The notes beneath the pieces were generated by a model. That model saw nothing but the letters and a program-made list of their open reading frames with translations, was not told where the DNA came from and did no database searches. Source: an uncultured Erysipelotrichaceae bacterium (GTDB taxonomy: Bacteria > Bacillota_I > Bacilli_A > Erysipelotrichales > Coprobacillaceae). From it: a stretch of DNA of 37,075 nucleotides. Location of the stretch: the NCBI GenBank assembly GCA_900550005.1, contig URQL01000002.1, positions 1-37,075 on the forward strand, read 5' to 3'. The translations under genes were made by a program, and so were the position numbers. This document shows, piece by piece, positions 1 through 5,673 of the stretch; the stretch's first letter is position 1, and the number at the start of each line of letters is the position of its first letter.

Positions 1-557
1 CACATGAATGGGAAGAAGAAGCTGCAAGAAGAGGACTTCCAAATAATAAAAATACAGTTGATGCCTTAACTTGCTTAAAAGATCCTAAAAATATTGAGAT
101 GTTATCAAAATTAGGTGTTTATACCGAAGTTGAATTAGAATCAAGATATGACATTTTACTAGATAATTATATTAAAACAATTCAAGTCGAAGCCTTAACA
201 GCCTTAAAAATGGCTAAAACACAAATTTACCCTGCAGTTGTTGATTATCTAGGTCATTTAACTCATATTATTAAAGACTCACAAAAAGTTGGAATTTCAG
301 TTGATTATGTTACAGATGATGCAAAAAAATTATCAACATTAATTAGTACAATGAAAGCACAAATGGATACATTAGAAGCAAATATCGAAGCTTGCAAAGC
401 AAGCGATAAAGAAATTGGCGAACTTGCTGCATCATGGCGTGATGATGTATTTGCTTTAATGGAAGAATTAAGAGTTACTGTTGATACAATTGAATGTAAT
501 GTTGATCAAAAATATTGGCCAATGCCAACTTATATGGATTTATTATTTGGTATCTAA
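1..557 (+). CDS. glnN: Type III glutamine synthetase, C-terminal part
   Basis: The 3' end of a gene that enters from the left; the frame is open from base 3 and gives 184 residues. The visible part begins HEWEEEAARRGLPN and ends YWPMPTYMDLLFGI, which I recognise as the C-terminus of the large (about 700 aa) GSIII family. GSIII forms glutamine from glutamate, ammonia and ATP in the cytosol. The catalytic beta-barrel lies upstream of the window; what remains is the helical C-terminal region. A terminator follows directly. Family assignment is confident; nothing can be said about its promoter. Confidence 0.9.
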   Translation, partial: HEWEEEAARRGLPNNKNTVDALTCLKDPKNIEMLSKLGVYTEVELESRYDILLDNYIKTIQVEALTALKMAKTQIYPAVVDYLGHLTHIIKDSQKVGISVDYVTDDAKKLSTLISTMKAQMDTLEANIEACKASDKEIGELAASWRDDVFALMEELRVTVDTIECNVDQKYWPMPTYMDLLFGI

Positions 558-573
558 TATAAAAAAATAATTC

Positions 574-606
574 GAAAAGTTCGCTCTTTTAGCGGACTTT
601 TTTACG
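574..606 (+). terminator. Intrinsic terminator after glnN
   Basis: AAAAGTTCGC and GCGGACTTTT form a hairpin (one G-U pair, loop tctttta) running into a T tract, 17 bases after the glnN stop. Confidence 0.8.
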
Positions 607-623
607 TTATACTAAAAGTAGAA

Positions 624-1109
624 ATGAGAGGTCTTTATGAAAAAGCTCTTAGCTTTTTTCTTTTAGCTTTTTTTGCTGTTTATCGTTTTATAACAATGGA
701 ACGAAGTGAGCCTAAATTTAATGGGCGTTCTCTTTCTTTTATCATGAGTACTGAAATCTTTACAAATACGATAAAATCAGATGAAATTTATAAAGAAGTA
801 AGTAGTAAAGATTTACTTTTACTTAACAATGTGCTTAATTCTTCTTATCGGTCAGCTATTCAATTAAATCAATTCGAAGATATTATTACTATGTTGCAAG
901 ATGATGGTTATACTATAGAACAAGTTCAGTTCATTGAAGAATTTAATCACTATCTTTCTTTAAAATATTGTTTGAATAAAGACTGGTTATCTTATTTAGA
1001 GATTCAAGCAAAACAAAATTCAATAATCGAATTAAGAAGAATGAATTATCCTGAATTTGATCCTGGAACAGATACTACGCTTATGTATTGGATTGAAGAA
1101 GTATCTTAA
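624..1109 (+). CDS. Small membrane-anchored protein of unknown function, probably frameshifted near its start
   Basis: I do not recognise the family. The open frame reads from ATG 624, but that ATG lies in the sequence that looks like the Shine-Dalgarno (gagagg, 626-631) of a better start, ATG 637. From 637 the frame gives MKKLLAFFF and then TAG at 664. One more T in the T6 run at 654-659 would join it to the long frame and give a normal signal anchor, MKKLLAFFLLAFFAVYRF, followed by about 140 mostly polar residues. So the gene is probably a one-base deletion mutant, a slippage-dependent (phase-variable) gene, or a sequencing error. ATG 696 (MERSEP) is an internal alternative start. Confidence 0.55.
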   Translation: MRGLYEKALSFFLLAFFAVYRFITMERSEPKFNGRSLSFIMSTEIFTNTIKSDEIYKEVSSKDLLLLNNVLNSSYRSAIQLNQFEDIITMLQDDGYTIEQVQFIEEFNHYLSLKYCLNKDWLSYLEIQAKQNSIIELRRMNYPEFDPGTDTTLMYWIEEVS

Positions 1110-1137
1110 TTGCTTAAATCAGACAAAGTGCTATAAT
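1110..1137 (+). promoter_or_regulatory. Sigma-A promoter of the FakA-like gene
   Basis: TTGCTT (1110-1115), 16-base spacer, TATAAT (1132-1137), then the RBS aggaggt at 1150-1156 before ATG 1162. Confidence 0.75.
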
Positions 1138-1161
1138 ATGCTTAGAATTAGGAGGTAACTT

Positions 1162-1413
1162 ATGATCGAATTTAGATATGATACACAATTACTTATTGAA
1201 GGTAAAAATTTAAATGAAGATACAATTAGTGATTACATTACAAATAATTTTAAAGGAGATTGTTTACTTGCTGTAGGTGATGATGAATTAATTAAAATTC
1301 ATTTCCATACAAATGAACCTTGGAAAGTATTAGAATACTGTGCATCACTTGGAGAAATCTTTGATATTGTAGTTGAAGATATGGATCGTCAATCAAGAGG
1401 GCTAAAAGGTTAG
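1162..1413 (+). CDS. Stand-alone FakA/DAK-phosphatase-like domain protein
   Basis: An 83-residue cytosolic protein. It matches an internal segment of the fatty-acid kinase FakA (dihydroxyacetone-kinase-like, about 550 aa): RYDTQLLIEGKN near the start, then GDDELIKIHFHTNEPWKVLEY, a signature of the region after the DAK2 domain. It has its own consensus promoter, a strong RBS and an immediate terminator, so it appears to be a genuine mini-gene and not debris. It lacks the ATP-binding DAK2 domain, so it cannot be a kinase alone. A DegV (FakB-like) protein is encoded at 25894-26727, but no link between them is shown. Confidence 0.75.
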   Translation: MIEFRYDTQLLIEGKNLNEDTISDYITNNFKGDCLLAVGDDELIKIHFHTNEPWKVLEYCASLGEIFDIVVEDMDRQSRGLKG

Positions 1414-1414
1414 G

Positions 1415-1441
1415 AGCAATGCGAGGCATTGCTTCTTTTTT
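1415..1441 (+). terminator. Intrinsic terminator
   Basis: Perfect 8-bp stem AGCAATGC/GCATTGCT with a gag loop, followed by tctttttt. Confidence 0.85.
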
Positions 1442-1449
1442 ATCATTAG

Positions 1450-1593
1450 TCGGCAAAAAAATGGTATATATCTGAGCGTAGTGTTAGAAATTAGTGTGCT
1501 AATGGACGTGTACCAGGTACTTTTCGTGATGGCAGAAAATGGATGATATCAGGTGATGCTTCAAAACCACAAAGGATTAATAAAAAAAGATGA
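1450..1593 (+). pseudogene. Fossil of a small helix-turn-helix (excisionase-like) protein
   Basis: The frame reads KKWYISERSVRN, stop (TAG), CANGRVPGTFRDGRKWMI and SGDASKPQRINKKR. This is the compact DNA-binding fold of small helix-turn-helix proteins that often precede toxin-like or Fic genes. The stop replaces the usual aromatic residue in the recognition region. There is no start codon or RBS. Nonsense decay is clear; the original partner is unknown. Confidence 0.6.
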
Positions 1594-1708
1594 ACTATTT
1601 TACTACATCTTTAATGAAAGATCTATTAATGAAATTCTTGAACATGAATTAACCTTATTTCTTGATTATAAACGTTATGATAGAAGTGATCACGAAGATA
1701 GTGTTTAA
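1589..1708 (+). pseudogene. C-terminal fragment of an unrecognised gene
   Basis: An open frame with no start, reading DELFYYIFNERSINEILEHE and ending RYDRSDHEDSV-stop. It follows the HTH fossil in another frame and may be the tail of its former partner gene. I do not recognise the family. It ends where a decayed gene on the other strand begins, so this looks like a deletion junction. Confidence 0.35.
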
Positions 1709-1898
1709 CTAATGCTTCTATCGTTGCTTCTTCACTACCTTCATAAACATAGGCTGTATCAAAGTAATTAAATCCACTTGCTATATAGGCGTCAACCATA
1801 CGTTTTACTTCTTCAATTTGAATTTCTTCTTACTCATTTTTTGTAAACGCATCAAACCAAAGCTAAATTTTGAATCTGTTAATATTTTTATTCTCCAT
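1709..1898 (-). pseudogene. 5' remnant of an aldo/keto reductase gene
   Basis: On the minus strand, ATG 1898 starts a frame that needs two shifts to read through. One frame gives KFSFGLMRLQ; the next gives EEIQIEEVKRMVDAYIASGF followed by NYFDTAYVYEGSEEA. FDTAYVY with the preceding ASGFNY is the AKR catalytic Asp/Tyr region. Only about 60 of some 300 codons remain, ending near 1709. Its promoter (1919-1950) is still intact. Confidence 0.7.
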
Positions 1899-1918
1899 TT
1901 CTTCTTATTTTCAAATGT

Positions 1919-1950
1919 AGTATAACTTTAAACTTAACTTTAAAGTTAAG
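1919..1950 (-). promoter_or_regulatory. MerR-type promoter with a palindromic operator
   Basis: On the minus strand: TTAACT (-35, 1944-1949), a 19-base spacer, and TATACT (-10, 1919-1924). A perfect 18-bp palindrome CTTAACTTTAAAGTTAAG occupies 1933-1950. The over-long 19-base spacer containing a dyad is the hallmark of promoters switched by MerR-family activators. It drives the aldo/keto reductase remnant. A near-identical element lies at 18343-18373. Confidence 0.65.
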
Positions 1951-1972
1951 GTGATTTAAGAAATTCAGTTAT

Positions 1973-2003
1973 AAAAAAGAGGTCCACCTTGTAGGTGAAC
2001 CTC
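1973..2003 (-). terminator. Intrinsic terminator of hsp20
   Basis: Minus-strand stem GAGGTtCACCT/AGGTGgACCTC with loop aca and a TTTTTT tail, just after the Hsp20 stop. Confidence 0.85.
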
Positions 2004-2010
2004 AATCATT

Positions 2011-2457
2011 TTATCCTTCAATATAAATTGTTTTTTTATTTTCAATTTGTTTATCTAAATCTTTAGGCATTGATAATTTCAAGATACCATCTTCATATTT
2101 AGCTTTGATATCTTCATGAGTGACACCTTCACCAACATAGAAGCTTCGTTGCATACTTCCTGAGTAACGTTCACGACGGATGTATTTACCATCATTGTCT
2201 TTTTCATCTTTATCAATTCCTTTAGAAGTAGATATTGTCAAATATCCATTTTCTAATGAAACATCAATATCTTCTTTTTTGAAACCAGGTAAATCAATAT
2301 CCAATTCGTAAGAATTATCTGTTTCACGAATATCGGTTTTCATCATATTTTTACTGTGTTTACCGTAAAGTGGATTTTTTCTACCAAAGAATTCATTTTC
2401 AAAATCATCATAGAAATCATCAAAGAATTTTTCTCCAAAAATACTAGGCATCATCAT
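2011..2457 (-). CDS. Hsp20 / alpha-crystallin small heat-shock protein
   Basis: A 148-residue cytosolic holdase that binds unfolding proteins without ATP. The N-terminal arm (1-38) is short and rich in Phe, Asp and Glu (MMMPSIFGEKFFDDFYDDFE). The alpha-crystallin domain follows from about residue 40 (KTDIRETDNSYELDIDLPGF), with the conserved ERYSGSMQRSF strand and the A/G-x-L-like GILKLSMPK near the end. The start is one of three consecutive in-frame ATGs behind the RBS aaagggg. A leader of about 130 bases separates it from a CIRCE-controlled promoter, so HrcA control of a single-gene unit is expected. Confidence 0.93.
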   Translation of the reverse strand: MMMPSIFGEKFFDDFYDDFENEFFGRKNPLYGKHSKNMMKTDIRETDNSYELDIDLPGFKKEDIDVSLENGYLTISTSKGIDKDEKDNDGKYIRRERYSGSMQRSFYVGEGVTHEDIKAKYEDGILKLSMPKDLDKQIENKKTIYIEG

Positions 2458-2589
2458 AAGTCAAGTCCCCTTTCATATTTAAATAATATGTTGATACTTA
2501 GAATCAAATAGCATTGTTGAAGAAGCAATGTTGTTGATAAGAAACTAGGTTATCGATCTCTTTAACTCTCTTTCCTAATTTCTAAATAC

Positions 2590-2632
2590 ATTATAGTCCT
2601 TATTTTTAGCAATGTCAATAAGAGAGTGCTAA
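2590..2632 (-). promoter_or_regulatory. Sigma-A promoter overlapped by a CIRCE operator (HrcA)
   Basis: On the minus strand, TTGACA (2613-2618), a 17-base spacer and TATAAT (2590-2595) form a near-ideal promoter. Overlapping the -35 is TTAGCAATG-N9-GAGTGCTAA (plus-strand reading, 2606-2632). That is the CIRCE inverted repeat TTAGCACTC-N9-GAGTGCTAA with two mismatches in one arm. HrcA bound here would block RNA polymerase. Confidence 0.88.
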
Positions 2633-2768
2633 TTTTTAATTTTTTTGAACTATTTTCACTCCTATTTATAATAGGATACTTTCTTTTTCAAATTAAATAT
2701 AAAAGTGACCATTTTCTATGAAACGAGATAAAATTGGCATCACAATAGCAGGTAGGAAATGCTAAAAA

Positions 2769-4004
2769 TTAATGTAGACGCAATATATACAATTCATATA
2801 AGTAGTCATTAAGATTTGTAATGAATCCAAGTTTTAAATATTGGGTAATTAAATTATTTAAGAAGTATTCTTTTGTTAAAGAATGGAATAGATGTTTGTT
2901 TTGAGTATAATAATTACTTAAATCTCTCGTAAACTTTTTATGATCTAAATTGTTACAGTAATTCAAATAAATATGTAATAGTGTAACGTAAATCGGATTT
3001 GTATTTATGGCTAAACCTTTATTTATAAATTGAATTGCTTTTTCATATTCATTTTTTTCAATTAAACATAGAATAATAGCACAATAGTTCTTTTCATTTA
3101 ATAAATTTTCTGAAATTTGGAATAGATAATGGAGAGCAGTAGAATAGTCTTTTTTAATAATATAAATAAATGCTATAGTATAAAGAGTAGATGCACGTTC
3201 TAATGTCATATTCATTTCATTAATCGTAATTAAATTATTTTTGTTCATTTCTAGTGCTTTTGAATATTCTCCAATGATCATATATTGTAAAGAAGCAATA
3301 CTATTTAAGTGAACTAGTCGTTTATAATTTTGATGTTCAATATAATCTTTTTGCGCATAATTTAGATATTTTACAGAAGATATAAAATCATTCTTTTGTG
3401 CATAGAGTAAGGAAAGGAAATAATTAGTCATTTGGTTATATTTATGTTGGTTTAAATTAAATTGAGTTGCTTGATAAAGATAGTGTTCACATAAGCTATA
3501 ATTTTTTTGGTTCATATAATAATAACTAATAAATACGTTGAGAATATATTGTAATTCTTTAGAAAAATAAAACGAGTGCTCTATTAAAAAATGAATATCT
3601 TGTTCATTTACGGATTGATTAGAGTATTGCGTATAAATAACTTTACACATTTTATAAATAAGAGATAAAGATGTATTTTGATAAGGAGGTATAGCTTGAG
3701 TTAATTTGGTGAATATTTCTTCAACTAATGTATCATTAATATAAATAACTCCAACTATAAATTGATCTATTAAACAATCAATTGTTGATTTAAAGGATTG
3801 AAAATAATTTGTAGGTAAATTGTAAAAAGATAACAAAAAGCTCAATTTATCTTCATTAGGGATTAGTTTTGTATTTTCTAAATTACTTAATGTTGAGGAA
3901 CTATAATGTGTTTTTTTTGATAAATCAGCTATAGTATCTTTATTTTTCTTTCTTAAATCTTTAAAAAAAAGCCCATAAATTGATGGTTGATATACTTTAA
4001 ACAT
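2769..4004 (-). CDS. HTH-TPR transcription regulator, RRNPP (Rgg/PlcR)-like
   Basis: A 411-residue cytosolic protein. Residues about 9-65 form a Cro/C1-type helix-turn-helix (LRKKNKDTIADLSKKTHYSS then STLSNLENTKLIP). The remainder is all-helical and rich in Tyr, Asn and Leu, with repeated helix pairs typical of degenerate TPRs (for example YNQMTNYFLSLLYAQKNDF and SKALEMNKNNLITIN). This architecture is that of peptide-sensing regulators of the Rgg, PlcR and ComR kind. It is transcribed divergently from the 15-aa peptide and bacteriocin operon, with a 258-base gap holding both promoters and two direct repeats, so it is the likely local regulator. Start ATG 4004 follows the RBS aaaggatgtgat. The ligand is unknown. 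Confidence 0.8.
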   Translation of the reverse strand: MFKVYQPSIYGLFFKDLRKKNKDTIADLSKKTHYSSSTLSNLENTKLIPNEDKLSFLLSFYNLPTNYFQSFKSTIDCLIDQFIVGVIYINDTLVEEIFTKLTQAIPPYQNTSLSLIYKMCKVIYTQYSNQSVNEQDIHFLIEHSFYFSKELQYILNVFISYYYMNQKNYSLCEHYLYQATQFNLNQHKYNQMTNYFLSLLYAQKNDFISSVKYLNYAQKDYIEHQNYKRLVHLNSIASLQYMIIGEYSKALEMNKNNLITINEMNMTLERASTLYTIAFIYIIKKDYSTALHYLFQISENLLNEKNYCAIILCLIEKNEYEKAIQFINKGLAINTNPIYVTLLHIYLNYCNNLDHKKFTRDLSNYYTQNKHLFHSLTKEYFLNNLITQYLKLGFITNLNDYLYELYILRLH

Positions 4005-4024
4005 TAGATCACATCCTTTCTATT

Positions 4025-4053
4025 ATTATATTAAAAATAAAATATATAAGCAA
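4025..4053 (-). promoter_or_regulatory. Promoter of the HTH-TPR regulator
   Basis: Minus strand TTGCTT (4048-4053), 17-base spacer, TATAAT (4025-4030), 20 bases before the regulator's ATG. Confidence 0.7.
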
Positions 4054-4069
4054 TTAATAAAAAAGTTAA

Positions 4070-4145
4070 TTATTAAATATTTACTAAAAAAGTGGAAAAA
4101 CATATTTAAAATTAATAAAAAAAGCCTACTTTTATTAAATATTTA
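4070..4145 (+). repeat. Pair of 14-bp direct repeats in the divergent intergenic region
   Basis: TTATTAAATATTTA occurs exactly at 4070-4083 and 4132-4145 (62 bases apart, about six helical turns), each followed downstream by an AAAAAAGT(G/A)G run. Each contains the dyad TAAATATTTA. They lie between the divergent promoters, so they are candidate operators for the HTH-TPR regulator. The very high A+T content makes chance partial matches easy, but an exact 14-mer pair here is notable. Confidence 0.5.
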
Positions 4146-4187
4146 ATTATTTTTATAAAAAAGTAGTCTTTAATGGAGAAGGTCAAT

Positions 4188-4216
4188 TTGTTGTAAATAA
4201 AGATATATGTTATAAT
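4188..4216 (+). promoter_or_regulatory. Promoter of cassette 1 (peptide and bacteriocin operon)
   Basis: TTGTTG (4188-4193), 17-base spacer, TATAAT (4211-4216). The flanks TCAATTTGTT and AAATCA are shared with the promoter of the second cassette at 10095-10123. Confidence 0.8.
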
Positions 4217-4261
4217 TAAATCACAAAAAAAGAACTAATTTATAATGGAGGTGATGATACA

Positions 4262-4309
4262 ATGGTAATAGAAAGAAGAAATGATTTTAAAGGTAATTTT
4301 AGCTCATAA
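4262..4309 (+). CDS. 15-residue peptide, copy 1
   Basis: ATG 4262 opens MVIERRNDFKGNFSS-stop, 6 bases after a near-perfect Shine-Dalgarno (GGAGGTGAT, 4247-4255) and downstream of a consensus promoter. The reason to call so short a frame a gene is its partner at 9987-10034: also 15 codons, MVREKRSDFKSNISS, identical at 9 positions with mostly conservative changes elsewhere, and the same RBS spacing. It is charged and has no secretion signal. It could be an intracellular peptide read by the TPR regulator, a pheromone exported by the ABC proteins, or a leader peptide whose translation controls the overlapping hairpin. The function is unknown. Confidence 0.72.
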   Translation: MVIERRNDFKGNFSS

Positions 4310-4339
4310 AAAAAGTGGTATAGTTACCTTTATCATTTC
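4278..4339 (+). promoter_or_regulatory. Hairpin overlapping the peptide gene, copy 1
   Basis: Left arm GAAATGA (4278-4284), a TTT bulge, then TAAAGGTAA (4288-4296). Right arm TTACCTTTATCATTTC (4324-4339). This gives 16 base pairs around a 27-base loop. The left arm is codons 6-12 of the peptide and the right arm lies beyond its stop, so a translating ribosome would melt the stem. No U tract follows, so it is not an ordinary intrinsic terminator. The right-arm sequence CCTTTATCATTTC is kept exactly in copy 2. Confidence 0.6.
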
Positions 4340-4383
4340 TAAATAATAATAATTAAATAGTAAGAAAAGAGAGGTAATTTGTT

Positions 4384-4755
4384 ATAAAAAAAATTTTTAA
4401 AGTAATTGTAATTCCGGCAGTCACATTATTATTTGGATTAAGTATATTATTTACTTCTTCAGTGGTATTTGCATCAGGAAATAGAATGATTGAAGGTCCA
4501 TCAGGTAGTGATACTTATTCTAAAACAACTTATCATCATGCTTATGATCACTCAGCTAAATTTGAGTCAACTATTAAATACAATTCTTCTACATCAAAGT
4601 GGTATGCATATTCTGTTAATGGAACAGCTACCGTATTTAATATAACAAAAAGATTTTACGATTCTGGATTAACACAAGCTTTCTATTATTCTGGTATGGG
4701 ACAATCTAATAGTACTTTTACACAAGTAGAAAATACAATGTATCATTATTATTAA
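4384..4755 (+). CDS. Lactococcin 972-like bacteriocin precursor, apparent ATA start
   Basis: A secreted peptide of 123 residues. The leader is MKKIFKVIVIPAVTLLFGLS then ILFTSSVVFA, a classic Sec signal (two Lys, hydrophobic core, V-F-A cleavage site), leaving a mature part of about 93 residues from SGNRMIEG. The mature part carries YHHAYDHSA, a WYAYSVNGTATV strand and a C-terminal QAFYYSG. From memory these parallel the YHH...HSA, A-x-V and ASFYY motifs of lactococcin 972, a Gram-positive bacteriocin that binds lipid II and blocks septum formation. An in-frame TAA at 4375 leaves ATA 4384, 8 bases after gagaggt, as the only suitably placed initiator; GTG 4462 would remove most of the leader. 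The downstream ABC genes fit the family's immunity/export context. Confidence 0.75.
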   Translation: MKKIFKVIVIPAVTLLFGLSILFTSSVVFASGNRMIEGPSGSDTYSKTTYHHAYDHSAKFESTIKYNSSTSKWYAYSVNGTATVFNITKRFYDSGLTQAFYYSGMGQSNSTFTQVENTMYHYY

Positions 4756-4765
4756 TTTATTTATT

Positions 4766-4802
4766 AAAAGCCGTCCTTTTTAGGAAGGGTGGCTTTTTTA
4801 TA
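4766..4802 (+). terminator. Terminator between the bacteriocin and the downstream genes
   Basis: AAAAGCCgtCCTT/AAGGgtGGCTTTTTT hairpin with a T tail, 11 bases after the bacteriocin stop. There is no new promoter of note before 4819, so it probably sets a high bacteriocin to low transporter ratio by partial read-through. Confidence 0.8.
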
Positions 4803-4818
4803 AAAGAGGTGAGCTATC

Positions 4819-5589
4819 ATGAAAAAATGGATTGTTTTACTTATGTGTTGTTTACTTACAGGATGTGCTACAAAAGAAGCAATAATGGATCAAAAAAAGG
4901 GATTAACAGAGTATTTATTATATGTTGATAGTGGATGTAAAGTAGAAAGTCATCCATTTCATAGTTTTAATTCAGCATTTGAATATGATGACTGTTATAA
5001 TGAAGAAGATACTAATAAAATTAAAGAGTTTGCAACTGTAGTTTATCCATTTTATTTTGTGAATTTGGATAGTATGAATGCCAATTTAAAAGTTCTAGTA
5101 AATGATGAAGTAAAATATAGTTCAAAGGAAGAATATGAATCATTTGGGATAATAGATCACTCTCAAGTTTATCCTTATTATGATAAAAATAGTTTAGACA
5201 CAGTTTGTAAATATGATTTTGATTTAGTAGAAGATGCACTACCTATTTATGTATCTCATTCATTTATGGTTGGTGTAAAACTATCTAAATTAGGAGGAGA
5301 AGCACCTAAAACAGATGCACCATTTATTGTAGAAGCAACTTTATCCATACCAGTAAGCAAAGATAAGTGGGAAGATATTCATTTTAAAGCACAAATTATG
5401 GGAGTTTTATCTAATTGTCCAGGAACTGGAGAAATGTATTTAGAACACACAGCATTAGAACAATTAATTCAAGATCAATTAGGATATTTACCGTCAGTAG
5501 AAGCCTATATATTACTTACAAATCAACCCAATTTAGAACAAAGTATAGATTTAACGTCTTTAAGCCAAAAATCTTATTTAATTCAATAA
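4819..5589 (+). CDS. Lipoprotein of the bacteriocin locus, family not recognised
   Basis: A 256-residue protein with a lipoprotein signal: MKKWIVLLMCCLLTG then Cys16 (lipobox LLTG-C), so it is anchored to the outer face of the membrane. The mature part is acidic, with Cys/Tyr-rich segments (VDSGCKVESHPFH, YDDCYNEED); I cannot name a domain. It sits between the bacteriocin and the ABC genes behind a clear RBS (gaggtgag), so a role in self-protection or in the transporter is likely but inferred. The frame stays open beyond its TAA (5587): EWMLSYDETVKNRL and ending NHK-TAA at 5658. The present stop may therefore be a nonsense mutation that removes 23 residues. Confidence 0.7.
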   Translation: MKKWIVLLMCCLLTGCATKEAIMDQKKGLTEYLLYVDSGCKVESHPFHSFNSAFEYDDCYNEEDTNKIKEFATVVYPFYFVNLDSMNANLKVLVNDEVKYSSKEEYESFGIIDHSQVYPYYDKNSLDTVCKYDFDLVEDALPIYVSHSFMVGVKLSKLGGEAPKTDAPFIVEATLSIPVSKDKWEDIHFKAQIMGVLSNCPGTGEMYLEHTALEQLIQDQLGYLPSVEAYILLTNQPNLEQSIDLTSLSQKSYLIQ

Positions 5590-5673
5590 GAATGGATGTT
5601 AAGTTATGATGAAACGGTAAAAAATCGTTTAGATGAATATAATGTAAATCATAAATAAAAGAAGGTGAACGCT

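Noticed and set aside
2717..2764. 15-codon frame MKRDKIGITIAGRKC downstream of the HTH-TPR regulator
   Set aside because: It has the same length as the cassette peptides but no RBS, no promoter and no sequence likeness to them; treated as chance.
4246..4269. ATG inside the cassette 1 Shine-Dalgarno (frame MEVMIQW)
   Set aside because: Seven codons, overlaps the RBS of the better-supported 15-aa peptide and has no counterpart in cassette 2.
5021..5239. Minus-strand open frame within the lipoprotein gene
   Set aside because: Antisense shadow of a gene with a clear lipoprotein signal; no RBS.
5415..5609. Plus-strand 64-codon frame over the lipoprotein 3' end
   Set aside because: Out-of-frame shadow; the composition is unlike a protein of this genome and there is no RBS.
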